Positions 41,677-50,455 of a stretch of DNA of 50,883 nucleotides are shown piece after piece. Origin of the DNA: Faecalibacterium langellae. Lineage in GTDB: Bacteria; Bacillota; Clostridia; Oscillospirales; Ruminococcaceae. The notes under the pieces were generated by a model, which saw only the letters and a program-made list of their open reading frames with translations, was not told the origin of the DNA and ran no database searches. The position numbers and the translations under genes were made by a program. Position 1 is the stretch's first letter; every line of letters starts with the position of its first letter. Location of the stretch: assembly GCF_002549775.1 (NCBI RefSeq), contig NZ_NMTR01000013.1, positions 1 to 50,883 of the forward strand, written 5' to 3'.

Positions 41677-41704
41677 AAAGGCAGGCACGAAACGCCTGCC
41701 TTTT
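41677..41704 (+). terminator. Terminator of the lysozyme-HAD operon
   Basis: AAAGGCAGGC-ACGAAAC-GCCTGCCTTTT, a perfect ten-base stem with a T-run. Confidence 0.9.
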
Positions 41705-41770
41705 GTCATATCCAAAGCACATTCCCCATAAATTGTTCTCAGAGAAAACTGGCTGGGGAGGCATGGGGAT

Positions 41771-42502
41771 ATGTTTGTAGTCACATTGAGCAAAACAAGC
41801 CTGAAAAAACTGGGTCTCGGGGCCATGTGCTGCGCACTGGTGGTCTGCAGCGCCCTGCTGGGGCGTTATATCAGCAGCCGCACCGTCACGGCGTCGGCGT
41901 CCGTGAACAAGATCGAGAGCGCACAGGACATTCAGACCTGGTTCACCGGCTACGGGCTGGATGTGGACGGCGCGTCCATCACGGCCGATAAGGTCAAGAT
42001 CCCCCGCAAGTGGGACGACAGCTTTTCGGCCTTCAACGGGGTGGTGCAGCAGAGCGGCATGGACCTTGCCCGCTACAAGGGTAAGACCGTGGAGAAATGG
42101 ACGGCGCTGATCCCGGCGGCCAGCAATGGGGACGCCAGCCGCTACGGCGTGCTGCTGGTGTACAAGAAAAAGGCCGTGGGGGCCTACCTGCTGGAGCGGC
42201 CCTCCGGCGTCGTGGTGGGGCTGAAGGATATGCAGGCCGCCATGGCCGAGGCCGAAGCCCAGCAGACTTCCGGTGAAGATTACAGCGGCGACTGGGGCGA
42301 GCGCCACGACGAAGAACTGGACGCCCAGACGCTGGACGGCCAGGCGCAGCAGACCTCGGGCGAGGATTACAGCGGCGATTGGGGCGAACGCCATGACGAG
42401 GAGCTGGACGCCCAGCAGACCTCCGGCGAGCCGGACACCCAGCCCGCAGCCATCGACCCGGCAGACCTGCCGCTGGACGCCGAGGGCTACCCGGTGGAAT
42501 GA
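41771..42502 (+). CDS. Exported DUF4830-like protein with acidic tandem repeats
   Basis: The 243 residues start with a membrane or signal segment (about 11-30, LGLGAMCCALVVCSALLG), then a compact domain (about 45-150: IQTWFTGYGLDVDG and VKIPRKWDDSFSAFN) typical of DUF4830. The C terminus has two near-identical 24-residue acidic repeats (QQTSGEDYSGDWGERHDEEL is the core) and a partial third. The repeats are encoded with different synonymous codons. GGGGAGG precedes the ATG. No clear promoter was found, and the function is unknown. The tail probably extends outside the cell. Confidence 0.75.
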   Translation: MFVVTLSKTSLKKLGLGAMCCALVVCSALLGRYISSRTVTASASVNKIESAQDIQTWFTGYGLDVDGASITADKVKIPRKWDDSFSAFNGVVQQSGMDLARYKGKTVEKWTALIPAASNGDASRYGVLLVYKKKAVGAYLLERPSGVVVGLKDMQAAMAEAEAQQTSGEDYSGDWGERHDEELDAQTLDGQAQQTSGEDYSGDWGERHDEELDAQQTSGEPDTQPAAIDPADLPLDAEGYPVE

Positions 42503-42685
42503 CGCGGGAACGCCTGCTGCGCGCCGGAACTGCCGGGAACCGGGCGAAAAACTGCGTCGAACCGGAGAGCAAAATGCCTAAAATTTGCGCACAATCGGAA
42601 ATAAAAGTGAAACCTGTGCATTTTTGTCGCATTCTTATGTTCAATTGTACCAAAAAAATGCGCAAAAAATTAGCAATATGAAATG

Positions 42686-42714
42686 GTGAAAAAATTTGGG
42701 ACAGGGTTTATAAT
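42686..42714 (+). promoter_or_regulatory. Promoter of ptsH
   Basis: GTGAAA (42686-42691), a 17-base spacer, then TATAAT (42709-42714). The leader is about 80 bases and contains a GC-rich inverted segment. The rest of 42503-42798 is AT-rich and holds no believable gene. Confidence 0.6.
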
Positions 42715-42798
42715 AGAAGTATCAACTCACGGTGCGGCGCGGCCGCAATCGACGCGAAAAAACGGCGTCCCGTGGGATCAAGTAAGGAGAAAATGATT

Positions 42799-43056
42799 AT
42801 GAAGGAATTCCAGTATACCGTTAAGGATGCCTGCGGCATCCATGCACGTCCCGCCGGCCTGCTCGTCAAGACCGTCAAGGGCTTTACCAGCAGCGCCACC
42901 CTCGAGAAGGACGGCAAGAGCTGCGATCTGCGCAAGCTGATGGCTCTGATGGGCATGGGCGTCAAGCAGGGCGAGACCATCACCGTCAAGGTCGAGGGCG
43001 ACGACGAGGAAGCTGCAGCCGCAGCAATCCAGAAGTTCCTGACCGAGAACGTCTGA
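42799..43056 (+). CDS. ptsH: HPr phosphocarrier protein lacking Ser46
   Basis: HPr passes phosphate from EI to sugar-specific EIIA proteins. The 85 residues align without gaps to Firmicute HPr. The phosphoacceptor H15 lies in GIHARPAG, with R17 conserved. The regulatory site that HPr kinase uses in Firmicutes, Ser46, is Lys here: the segment reads CDLRKLM in place of the usual NLKSIM. The protein should work in sugar uptake but not as the usual P-Ser-HPr corepressor. The start at 42799 lies nine bases after AAGGAG. An ATG two codons earlier is too close. ptsI follows, with a terminator between. Confidence 0.93.
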   Translation: MKEFQYTVKDACGIHARPAGLLVKTVKGFTSSATLEKDGKSCDLRKLMALMGMGVKQGETITVKVEGDDEEAAAAAIQKFLTENV

Positions 43057-43073
43057 TCGGCAGCGTGATGACG

Positions 43074-43107
43074 AAAGCCCTCGCGGTTGAGCTGCGGGGG
43101 CTTTTTT
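43074..43107 (+). terminator. Terminator between ptsH and ptsI
   Basis: AAAGCCC with CGC pairs with GCG and GGGCTTT, followed by TTTT. It lies 17 bases after the ptsH stop. Partial read-through would give more HPr than EI. A short GGGAC...GTCCC hairpin follows. Confidence 0.75.
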
Positions 43108-43155
43108 GGACGGTACGGGACGAAATGTCCCGATGAGAAAGAAGGAGAGTGCACA

Positions 43156-44796
43156 ATGCAGGTAGGCACCGGCAAAAGCGTGCTCAATGGCATCGCCATT
43201 GGCAAGCTGAAGATCTACAAGAAAAAAGATACCGCTATTTCCACCGCTCCTGTGGCAGATACCGCCGCAGAACTGGAGCGTTTTGAAGCTGCCCGGCAGA
43301 AGGCCATCGAGCAGCAGACCGCACTGTATGAAAAGGCACTGGCAGAAGCCGGTGAGGACATCGCCGAGGTGTTCAACATCCATGCTATGATGCTGGACGA
43401 CGACGACTTCGTGGATGCCATCAAGGAGATCATCAACGGGCAGAAGATGTGCGCCGAATATGCCGTCAAGACCGCCGGCAACAACCAGGCAGCCGTCTTC
43501 GCTGCCATGGACGACCCGTATCTGCAGGCCCGCAGCGCCGATGTGCTGGACATTGCGCAGGCCATGCTGGATATTCTGCAGGGGGTGGACAATGCCAGCC
43601 TGCAGGGCACCGAGCCCAGCATTCTGGTGGCGGAGGATCTGGCTCCCTCCGAGACGGTGCGCATGGACAAGAGCCTGCTGCTGGGCTTTATCACCCGCGA
43701 GGGCAGCTCCAACAGCCACACCGCCATTCTGGCCCGCAGCATGAACATCCCCGCCCTGATCCAGTGCAAGGATATCCAGGACGACTGGGACGGAAAGATG
43801 GCCGTCATCGACGGCTACAACGCCTGTGTGTATGTGGACCCCACCCCCGACCTGCTCAAGAGCCTGAAAAAGCGCCAGCAGGAGGACCAGAAAAAGCAGG
43901 CCCTGCTGCAGGAGCTGAAGGGCAAGCCCAACACCACGCTGGACGGCAAGACCATCAATGTGTTTGCCAACATCGGCGGCATGGGCGATGTGGGCGCTGT
44001 GCAGCAGAACGACGCCGGCGGCGTGGGCCTGTTCCGCACCGAGTTCGTCTACCTGAACTGCAAGGACTACCCTAGCGAGGATTACCAGTTCGAAGCCTAT
44101 AAGCAGGTGGTGGAGAGCCTGGCCCCCCGCAAGGTGGTGGTGCGCACCTGTGACATCGGCGCGGACAAGACCGTGGACTACATGAAGCTGGACCACGAGG
44201 ACAACCCCGCCCTGGGCTACCGTGCCATCCGCATCTGCCTGACCCGCAAGGACTTCTTCAAGACCCAGCTGCGCGCGCTGCTGCGCGCTTCCGCTTACGG
44301 CAACATGAGCATCATGTTCCCCATGATCACCAGCCTGCGGGAGCTGCAGGACGCCAAGGCTGTTCTGGAGGAGTGCCGTGCAGAGCTGGCCGCCGAGGGC
44401 GTCAAGATGGGCCAGAACATTGAAGTGGGCACCATGATCGAGACCCCCGCCGCCGTGCTCATCGCGGACGAGCTGGCCGCCGAGTGTGATTTCTTCTCCA
44501 TCGGCACCAACGACCTGACCCAGTACACCTGCGCGCTGGATCGCCAGAACGCAAAGCTGGAGCCCTTCTTCAACCCCCACCACCCCGCTGTGCTGCGTGC
44601 CATCAAGATGACCATCGAGGCTGGCCACCGCCACGGCATCTGGGTGGGCATCTGCGGCGAACTGGGCGCAGACACCGCCCTCACCGAGACCTTCCTGCGC
44701 ATGGGCGTGGACGAGCTGTCCATGAACGCCAAGAGCATCCTGCCGGTGCGCAAGATCATCCGCAGCGTGGACCTGAGCAAGCCTTCTGAAAAGTAA
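43156..44796 (+). CDS. ptsI: Phosphoenolpyruvate-protein phosphotransferase (EI)
   Basis: EI takes phosphate from phosphoenolpyruvate and gives it to HPr, the first step of PTS sugar import. The 546 residues include the HPr-binding helical domain, the phospho-histidine H188 (GSSNSHTAILARSMNIPAL) and the PEP-binding barrel (GGVGLFRTEFVYL, MIETPAAVLIADELA, SIGTNDLTQYTCALDR). The reactive cysteine is present (WVGICGELGAD). The start at 43156 follows AAGGAG. An in-frame ATG at 43087 overlaps the terminator hairpin. It is downstream of ptsH with no obvious promoter of its own. Confidence 0.96.
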   Translation: MQVGTGKSVLNGIAIGKLKIYKKKDTAISTAPVADTAAELERFEAARQKAIEQQTALYEKALAEAGEDIAEVFNIHAMMLDDDDFVDAIKEIINGQKMCAEYAVKTAGNNQAAVFAAMDDPYLQARSADVLDIAQAMLDILQGVDNASLQGTEPSILVAEDLAPSETVRMDKSLLLGFITREGSSNSHTAILARSMNIPALIQCKDIQDDWDGKMAVIDGYNACVYVDPTPDLLKSLKKRQQEDQKKQALLQELKGKPNTTLDGKTINVFANIGGMGDVGAVQQNDAGGVGLFRTEFVYLNCKDYPSEDYQFEAYKQVVESLAPRKVVVRTCDIGADKTVDYMKLDHEDNPALGYRAIRICLTRKDFFKTQLRALLRASAYGNMSIMFPMITSLRELQDAKAVLEECRAELAAEGVKMGQNIEVGTMIETPAAVLIADELAAECDFFSIGTNDLTQYTCALDRQNAKLEPFFNPHHPAVLRAIKMTIEAGHRHGIWVGICGELGADTALTETFLRMGVDELSMNAKSILPVRKIIRSVDLSKPSEK

Positions 44797-44832
44797 GGAA
44801 CAAGAGAATCCCGGTTTACCGTTCCCATAAGA

Positions 44833-44868
44833 ACCCCCGGCAGGGCGTCACGCTCTGCCGGGGTCTTT
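44833..44868 (+). terminator. Terminator of ptsI
   Basis: CCCCGGCAG with GCG pairs with CGC and CTGCCGGGG around TCA, followed by TCTTTG. Confidence 0.82.
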
Positions 44869-44899
44869 GTATACGGGCCAAAAGTTTACGGAAAATACT

Positions 44900-44928
44900 T
44901 TAAAACGCTAAAGCGAAATGCTATACTA
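44900..44928 (+). promoter_or_regulatory. Promoter of the cation transporter gene
   Basis: TTTAAA (44900-44905), a 17-base spacer, then TATACT (44923-44928). Confidence 0.6.
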
Positions 44929-44978
44929 TAAGCTGTGACAGGGTATGCAGGTGTCCAGCGCTGCCCGTGGAGGAGATT

Positions 44979-46160
44979 ATGACACAATTCTTGATTCGTC
45001 TGTTCATCCGCCAGCCCGACCATGCGCAGGACCCCAAGGTGCGTGCCGCCTACGGCAACCTTGCCGGCGTGGTGGGCATGGTGTGCAACCTGCTGCTGTG
45101 CCTGGGCAAGCTGACCGTGGGCACCCTGTTCGGCTCCATCGCCATTACGGCAGATGCGCTGAACAACCTTTCGGATGCCTCGTCCAATGTGGTCAGTCTG
45201 GTGGGCTTCCGGCTGGCAAGCAAGGCCCCGGACGCCGAACACCCCTTCGGCCATGCCCGGTATGAATATCTGGCCGGGCTTGCAGTCAGCGTGACCATCC
45301 TTGGCATCGGATTTTCGCTGCTGAAGGAATCGGTGGTCAAGGTGCTGCACCCGACGCCGGTGGTCTTCAGCGGACTGACGGTAGCCGTGCTGGCGGCGTC
45401 CATCCTCGTCAAGCTGTGGATGAGCGGCTTCAACCGCACCATCGGCCGCATCATTGCGTCCGAGACCCTCATTGCCACCGCTGCCGACAGCCGCAACGAT
45501 GTGCTGAGCACCGGTGCGGTGCTCTTTGCCACGATCCTGTGCCATGTGACCGGCTGGGATATTCTGGACGGCCTGATGGGTGTTGCCGTGGCGGTGTTCA
45601 TCCTTGTTTCCGGCTGGGGCCTTGTGCGGGACACCCTCAGCCCGCTGCTGGGCGAAAGCCCCAGCGAGGACCTTGTGGACCACATCGAGCAGAAGGTGCT
45701 TTCCTACCCCGGCGTGCTGGGCATGCACGATCTGATGGTGCACGACTACGGTCCGGGTCATCAGTTCGCCTCGCTCCATGTGGAGCTGCCCGCCGAGCAG
45801 GACCCGCTGGATGCCCACGACTTGATCGACAACATCGAGCGGGACTTTCTGAAAAACGACCGCCTGATGGTCACCATCCACTATGACCCCATCGTCACCT
45901 CGGATGCGGCTGTGGGCGTGCTGCGCGCCCGGCTGACCGAAAAGCTGCGCCAGCTCGACCCGGAGCTCTCGCTGCACGATTTGCGCATCGTGCCGGGCAA
46001 GACCCACACGAACGTGCTGTTCGATCTGGTGCTCCCGGCGGGCTACACCGGCGATCAGGTGGAGCTGCTGAGCCAGCTGGAACAGTTCATCAAAGAGCAG
46101 GATGCGGCCTATAGCTGCATCATCAAGGTGGAGCAGAGCTATACGGCTGCCCACAAATAA
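44979..46160 (+). CDS. Cation diffusion facilitator transporter
   Basis: CDF proteins export divalent metal ions (Zn, Fe, Mn, Co) in exchange for protons. The 393 residues have six membrane helices (about 28-215), with metal-site motifs ADALNNLSDASS in helix 2 and ADSRNDVLST in helix 5. HPFGHARYEY lies between. A cytoplasmic ferredoxin-like domain follows (about 215-300, VHDYGPGHQFASLHVELP), with an extra C-terminal extension. The residues do not settle which metal is carried. The ATG at 44979 has GGAGGAG upstream. A GTG at 44967 overlaps that site. It has its own promoter. Confidence 0.9.
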   Translation: MTQFLIRLFIRQPDHAQDPKVRAAYGNLAGVVGMVCNLLLCLGKLTVGTLFGSIAITADALNNLSDASSNVVSLVGFRLASKAPDAEHPFGHARYEYLAGLAVSVTILGIGFSLLKESVVKVLHPTPVVFSGLTVAVLAASILVKLWMSGFNRTIGRIIASETLIATAADSRNDVLSTGAVLFATILCHVTGWDILDGLMGVAVAVFILVSGWGLVRDTLSPLLGESPSEDLVDHIEQKVLSYPGVLGMHDLMVHDYGPGHQFASLHVELPAEQDPLDAHDLIDNIERDFLKNDRLMVTIHYDPIVTSDAAVGVLRARLTEKLRQLDPELSLHDLRIVPGKTHTNVLFDLVLPAGYTGDQVELLSQLEQFIKEQDAAYSCIIKVEQSYTAAHK

Positions 46161-46206
46161 AACAGCTTTCTGAAGGTGAGCCGGTGCTTGCTGCTTCACG
46201 GCCTCG

Positions 46207-46256
46207 CCCTCTCCGCCAAAACCTCTCGGTTTTGCCAGCTTCCCCAAAGGGGAGCC
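46207..46256 (+). repeat. Family A repeat, copy 6
   Basis: CCCTCTCC, then a hairpin with CCAAAACC and GGTTTTG arms, then GCTTCCCC-AAA-GGGGAGC. It has the family A plan but A/T-rich first arms. It lies just before the aminotransferase gene. Confidence 0.6.
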
Positions 46257-46286
46257 AGGATAACAAGAATTTCAGGGGGAAGTATT

Positions 46287-47474
46287 ATGCTGAACGAGAC
46301 TTACCGCGCGATGCTCGGCAACAAGAGCGTCATCCGCGAGACCTTCATGTACGGCAAGCAGCGCGCTGCCGCCATCGGGTATGAGAATGTGTTCGATTAC
46401 TCGCTGGGCAACCCCAGCGTGCCCTGCCCGCCCCAGTTCACCGAAGCTATGCAGGACCTGCTGGCCAATGAAGAACCGGTCAACCTGCACGGCTACTGCC
46501 CCAGTCAGGGCGACCCGGGCTTCCGCACCGATGTGGCAGCACACCTGACGAAAACGTTTGGCCTGCCCTATGAGCAAAAGCACATCTTCCCCACCACCGG
46601 TGCGGCGGGTGCCATTGCCCACGCCATCCGTGCCGTCACCCAGCCCGGCGACGAGGTGCTCACCTTCGCGCCCTACTTCCCGGAGTATGGTCCCTATGTG
46701 GAGGGCACCGGTGCACAGTTGAAGGGGGTGCCGCCGCAGGCCCCGGCCTTCCAGCCCAATCTGGACGCGTTTGAAGCAATGCTCACCGAGAAGGTGACGG
46801 CGGTGCTCATCAACACGCCCAACAACCCCACCGGTGTGGTCTACTCGGCCGAGACCCTCACCCGCATGGCCGACATCCTGACCGAAAAGAGCAGGGCCTT
46901 CGGACACAACATTTTCCTCGTCAGCGATGAGCCTTACCGCGACATCGCCTTTGACGGCAAGACCGTGCCCTACCCGGCGGCATTCTACCCCCACACGCTG
47001 ACCTGCTTCTCTTACTCCAAGAGCCTGAGCCTGCCCGGCGAGCGTCTGGGGTATGTGGCGGTGCGCCCGGGCTGTGAGGGTGAGGACATCCTTGTGGATA
47101 TGATGGCCCAGATCTCCCGCTTTACCGGCCACAACTGCCCGCCCAGCATCATCCAGCGTGCCGTGGGCCGCTGCCAGGAGGTCACCAGCGACCTGTCCGT
47201 CTACGAGACCAACATGAACCTGCTGTACGATAAGCTCACCGAGTTGGGCTTTGAGGTGGAGCGCCCCGGCGGCACCTTCTACATCTTCCCGAAGGCTCTG
47301 GAGGAGGACGCCAACGCCTTCTGCATGAAAGCCCGGGAATTCGACCTGCTGCTGGTGCCCAGCGACACCTTTGGCGTCAAGGGCTATGTGCGGCTTGCCT
47401 ACTGCATCGACACTGAAAAGGTGCGCCGCAGTCTGCCTGCCCTCGAAAAGCTGGCGGCGGCCTACCGCAAATAA
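46287..47474 (+). CDS. Aspartate/tyrosine-type PLP aminotransferase
   Basis: The 395 residues are a fold type I class I/II aminotransferase. The signature [12 protein letters not shown] is followed by the cofactor aspartate in SDEPYRDI and the Schiff-base lysine in [18 protein letters not shown]. The C-terminal [12 protein letters not shown] is typical. It transfers amino groups between an amino acid and 2-oxoglutarate, and aspartate, alanine or aromatic substrates cannot be separated by eye. The start at 46287 has AGGGGGA upstream. In-frame codons upstream run through the family A repeat. It is 77 bases before icd, perhaps in one transcript that links glutamate and 2-oxoglutarate supply. Confidence 0.9.
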   Translation: MLNETYRAMLGNKSVIRETFMYGKQRAAAIGYENVFDYSLGNPSVPCPPQFTEAMQDLLANEEPVNLHGYCPSQGDPGFRTDVAAHLTKTFGLPYEQKHIFPTTGAAGAIAHAIRAVTQPGDEVLTFAPYFPEYGPYVEGTGAQLKGVPPQAPAFQPNLDAFEAMLTEKVTAVLINTPNNPTGVVYSAETLTRMADILTEKSRAFGHNIFLVSDEPYRDIAFDGKTVPYPAAFYPHTLTCFSYSKSLSLPGERLGYVAVRPGCEGEDILVDMMAQISRFTGHNCPPSIIQRAVGRCQEVTSDLSVYETNMNLLYDKLTELGFEVERPGGTFYIFPKALEEDANAFCMKAREFDLLLVPSDTFGVKGYVRLAYCIDTEKVRRSLPALEKLAAAYRK

Positions 47475-47551
47475 AAAGCCGAACCGCTCCGGCGCGGCGT
47501 TTGGCGGCGCGGGGCTGGGAATATACATCAGAGAGGAAAGGGAACCCTGCT

Positions 47552-48763
47552 ATGGAAAAGATCAAAATGACCACGCCCCTCGTCGAGATGGACGGCGACG
47601 AGATGACCCGCATCCTGTGGAAGATGATCAAGGACGAGCTGATCCTTCCGTTTGTGGACCTCAAGACCGAATACTACGACCTGGGCCTGCCCAACCGCGA
47701 CGCCACCGCCGACAAGGTGACCATGGATGCCGCCCTCGCCAACAAGAAGTACGGCGTCTCGGTCAAGTGTGCCACCATCACCCCCAACGCCCAGCGCATG
47801 GATGAGTACAAGCTGCACGAGATGTGGAAAAGCCCCAATGGCACCATCCGCGCTGTGCTGGACGGCACCGTGTTCCGCGCACCCATTATGATCGACAGCA
47901 TTCATCCGGTGGTCAAGAACTGGAAAAAGCCCATCACCATCGCCCGCCACGCCTACGGCGATGTGTATAAGTGCACCGAGTTCCGCATTCCCGGTGCAGG
48001 CAAGGCAGAGTTGGTGTTCACCGGTGCAGACGGCAGCCAGCAGCGCGCCACCGTCTTTGATTTTGAGGGTGCCGGTGTGCTGCAGGGTCAGTACAACAAG
48101 GATGATTCCATCCGCAGCTTTGCCCGCAGCTGCTTCAACTACGCACTGGACGTGAAGCAGGATCTGTGGTTCGGCGCAAAGGATACCATCTCCAAGAAGT
48201 ACGACCACACCTTCAAGGATATCTTCCAGGAGACCTACGATGCCGAGTACAAGGAAAAGTTCGAAGCTGCCGGCATCACCTACTTCTACAGCCTCATCGA
48301 CGATATCGTGGCGCGCGTCATCCGCAGCGAGGGCGGCTTTGTCTGGGCCTGCAAGAACTACGACGGCGATGTGATGAGCGATATGGTCTCCACCGCCTTT
48401 GGCTCGCTGGCCATGATGACCAGTGTGCTGGTCAGCCCGGACGGCAAGTACGAGTACGAGGCCGCCCACGGCACCGTCACCCGCCACTACTATAAGTATC
48501 TGAAGGGCGAAAAGACCTCCACCAACCCCATGGCCACCATCTTTGCATGGTCTGGCGCATTCAAGAAGCGCGGCGAGCTGGACAATCTGCCGGAGCTGGT
48601 GCACTTTGGCGAGGCGCTGGAAGCCGCAAGCTTGCAGACCCTGAACGAGGGCATCATGACCAAGGACCTGTGCGGTCTGGCAGAGGGCATCACCCCCACC
48701 GCTGTGGACAGCGAGGGCTTTATCAAGGCCATCCGTGAGCGTCTGGAAGCCAAGCTGGCATAA
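47552..48763 (+). CDS. icd: NADP-dependent isocitrate dehydrogenase
   Basis: The enzyme makes 2-oxoglutarate, CO2 and NADPH from isocitrate. The 403 residues belong to the homodimeric type II group (eukaryote-like): the start [19 protein letters not shown], substrate segment [17 protein letters not shown], metal aspartates in [17 protein letters not shown] and [12 protein letters not shown], and the coenzyme segment [25 protein letters not shown]. The start at 47552 follows GGAAAGGG. An in-frame ATG at 47501 lacks a site. It follows an aminotransferase gene and is closed by a strong terminator. Confidence 0.95.
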   Translation: MEKIKMTTPLVEMDGDEMTRILWKMIKDELILPFVDLKTEYYDLGLPNRDATADKVTMDAALANKKYGVSVKCATITPNAQRMDEYKLHEMWKSPNGTIRAVLDGTVFRAPIMIDSIHPVVKNWKKPITIARHAYGDVYKCTEFRIPGAGKAELVFTGADGSQQRATVFDFEGAGVLQGQYNKDDSIRSFARSCFNYALDVKQDLWFGAKDTISKKYDHTFKDIFQETYDAEYKEKFEAAGITYFYSLIDDIVARVIRSEGGFVWACKNYDGDVMSDMVSTAFGSLAMMTSVLVSPDGKYEYEAAHGTVTRHYYKYLKGEKTSTNPMATIFAWSGAFKKRGELDNLPELVHFGEALEAASLQTLNEGIMTKDLCGLAEGITPTAVDSEGFIKAIRERLEAKLA

Positions 48764-48785
48764 AACGATTTTCAATATAACATAA

Positions 48786-48829
48786 AAACCGGAACGATCC
48801 ACCCGAAAAAGGGAAGATCGTTCCGGTTT
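48786..48829 (+). terminator. Terminator of icd
   Basis: AAACCGGAACGATC pairs perfectly with GATCGTTCCGGTTT around 16 bases. The T-run after it is weak (ATGTTTT). Confidence 0.82.
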
Positions 48830-48848
48830 ATGTTTTAGGCAGGATGTG

Positions 48849-48967
48849 CGACAAACTGGAACTTGTCGGGGCAAAGCCCCTCCATCTTGCTACGCAAGAC
48901 CGTTCTGTCGCTTAAAAGCCCCACTGGGGCTTTCATTGTTCTGCTTCGCTCCACAAACGCGAAGTTG
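48849..48967 (-). repeat. Cluster of short hairpins, including the terminator of the GNAT gene
   Basis: Several palindromes follow each other: GACAA...TTGTC (48849-48866), GGGGC-AAA-GCCCC, CTTGC-TAC-GCAAG and AAAGCCCC-ACT-GGGGCTTT (48915-48933). On the minus strand the last is followed by T-rich bases and is the natural terminator of the gene at 48968. The block begins GACAAACT and ends AGTTGTC, near-inverted ends that suggest an element. Confidence 0.55.
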
Positions 48968-49489
48968 TCAATATACGTTCTTCATCACAGTGTCCTGCAA
49001 ATAATGGTTGAAACACTCATATTCATCAGCCTCCAACATTCTAGGCGAACTCATAATGACAAGTTCATGCCCCTGATTTTCTGCATGATAGGGCGGGTGG
49101 ATATGCCGATAGGGATTTTTCACAAAACCACAACGTTCGTAGAATCCCTTCCGACGAATGGATATTTCGTCCACGGGTGGGTCTATTTCAAGAATTAAAG
49201 GAGTCGCTTGATAAGCGTTCAGAATCTTTTGTCCGTAGTGCTTGTTCCGCATAGCAGGCAGAACACAAAAATGCTCAATATAAAAGAAACCGGCAATTTC
49301 CCAATAGAGAATTTCACCGATAAATTCTCCCTCATCACAGATTATATCGAAATGGTAGGCATCCTTCGTCAAAATCTGATTCTGTGAACGAGTTTCACGT
49401 TGCTCGTGTGCCGGAAAACTGATATTATAAAGTTCCATTGCCTTTTGATACAACGGATGCGTTTCGCTGGTAATTCGTTCAATGTTCAT
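48968..49489 (-). CDS. GNAT-family N-acetyltransferase, AT-rich
   Basis: The 173 residues show the GNAT core: FDIICDEGEFIGEILYWEIAGFFYIEHFCVLPAMRNKHYGQKIL, where the last part is the acetyl-CoA loop, then LEIDPPVDEISIRRKGFYERCGFVKNPYRH. The acceptor is unknown, and resistance or protein modification are both possible. Its base composition is clearly more AT-rich than all the genes around it, and its codons differ, which suggests recent transfer. AAAGGAG precedes the ATG. It lies 40 bases after aroD and ends at a cluster of hairpins. Confidence 0.9.
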   Translation of the reverse strand: MNIERITSETHPLYQKAMELYNISFPAHEQRETRSQNQILTKDAYHFDIICDEGEFIGEILYWEIAGFFYIEHFCVLPAMRNKHYGQKILNAYQATPLILEIDPPVDEISIRRKGFYERCGFVKNPYRHIHPPYHAENQGHELVIMSSPRMLEADEYECFNHYLQDTVMKNVY

Positions 49490-49529
49490 GGTGAATCACT
49501 CCTTTGAGGTACAACTTCCGATTTGTTGG

Positions 49530-50285
49530 TTACAAATGCAGTGCATTCAGCACTTCATTTACGATGTTCAGCGAGACCTGCCCCGGTGCACTTGCCTGCC
49601 CGGGGTTGGCAAAGGTCATGGCAGAGCCGAAAGTCTCCCCAGCCAGACGGCTCACAGCCCCCAGAGCGCCCATGCTCATGGTGATGACGGGCGTTTCCGG
49701 GTGCCGGTCAGCCATCTCAGCAGTGGCGGCAAGCAATTCCAGCACATCGGTGCGGGTTTGGGGCATCACGGCCAGTTTGGGCAGGTCTGCACCGGCTTGC
49801 TGCATCTGTACCATGCGATGGACAAGTTCTGCCCGGGGTGGGGTCTTGGCAAAATCGTGGCTGGAACACACCACTGCGACCCCGGCGGAATGTGCCTGCT
49901 CCACCAGCTTGGGCAGGTCTGCCCCGGCGGTGAAGAACTCGATGTCCAGCAGGTCGGCGCAGTCGGTATCGAGGATCAGGTGCAGAAAGGCAAGGTATTC
50001 CGGATGGGAGAGCGCCCGCTCGCCGCCCTCTGCCTTGGTACGGAAGGTCACCAGCAGAAGCTTGTCCCGCAGGGCAACCCGCAGCTTCTGTACACAGCGG
50101 GCAATGGCAGCGGGGGACTGAAAGCTCTCGAACCAGTCTGCCCGCCATTCCACACAATCGGCCAGCAAGGTTGAAAACTGCGCAGCCTTTTCCAGAATAG
50201 CAGCTTCGGTGCGCTCCACAATGGGCAGAATGACCTTGGGACGGCCCTCCCCGATGCGGTAGCTGCGGATGTTGACACAGGACAT
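49530..50285 (-). CDS. aroD: Type I 3-dehydroquinate dehydratase
   Basis: AroD makes 3-dehydroshikimate in the shikimate pathway of aromatic amino acid synthesis. The 251 residues form the type I barrel. The catalytic pair falls at the same positions as in the enteric enzyme: H143 in CSSHDF and the Schiff-base lysine K170 in LPKLAVMP. E47/R48 (CVEWRAD), R82 (FRTK) and the C-terminal MSMGALGAVSR are also typical. AAAGGAGAAG precedes the ATG. No other aro genes are adjacent. It is divergent from the rRNA operon and is followed by the GNAT gene. Confidence 0.95.
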   Translation of the reverse strand: MSCVNIRSYRIGEGRPKVILPIVERTEAAILEKAAQFSTLLADCVEWRADWFESFQSPAAIARCVQKLRVALRDKLLLVTFRTKAEGGERALSHPEYLAFLHLILDTDCADLLDIEFFTAGADLPKLVEQAHSAGVAVVCSSHDFAKTPPRAELVHRMVQMQQAGADLPKLAVMPQTRTDVLELLAATAEMADRHPETPVITMSMGALGAVSRLAGETFGSAMTFANPGQASAPGQVSLNIVNEVLNALHL

Positions 50286-50344
50286 GGCACTTCTCCTTTA
50301 TATAATAAGGATAACTACATCATACAGGATACTAGAATGACTCC

Positions 50345-50373
50345 ATAATACGTTCTGCCCGCCGCCTTGTCAA
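50345..50373 (-). promoter_or_regulatory. Promoter of aroD
   Basis: Reading leftward, TTGACA (50368-50373), a 17-base spacer, then TATTAT (50345-50350). The leader is about 50 bases. Confidence 0.8.
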
Positions 50374-50455
50374 GAAAAGACGGTTATTATAATAGGAGAA
50401 AAACAGGAGCATTTACCCCGCCGCAAAGAAATTGGAAAAAAGATGTCAAAAAGTG

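Noticed and set aside
42499-42681. 60-residue frame after the DUF4830-like gene
   Set aside because: It overlaps the end of that gene in another frame, has no ribosome site and changes from GC-rich to AT-rich halfway.
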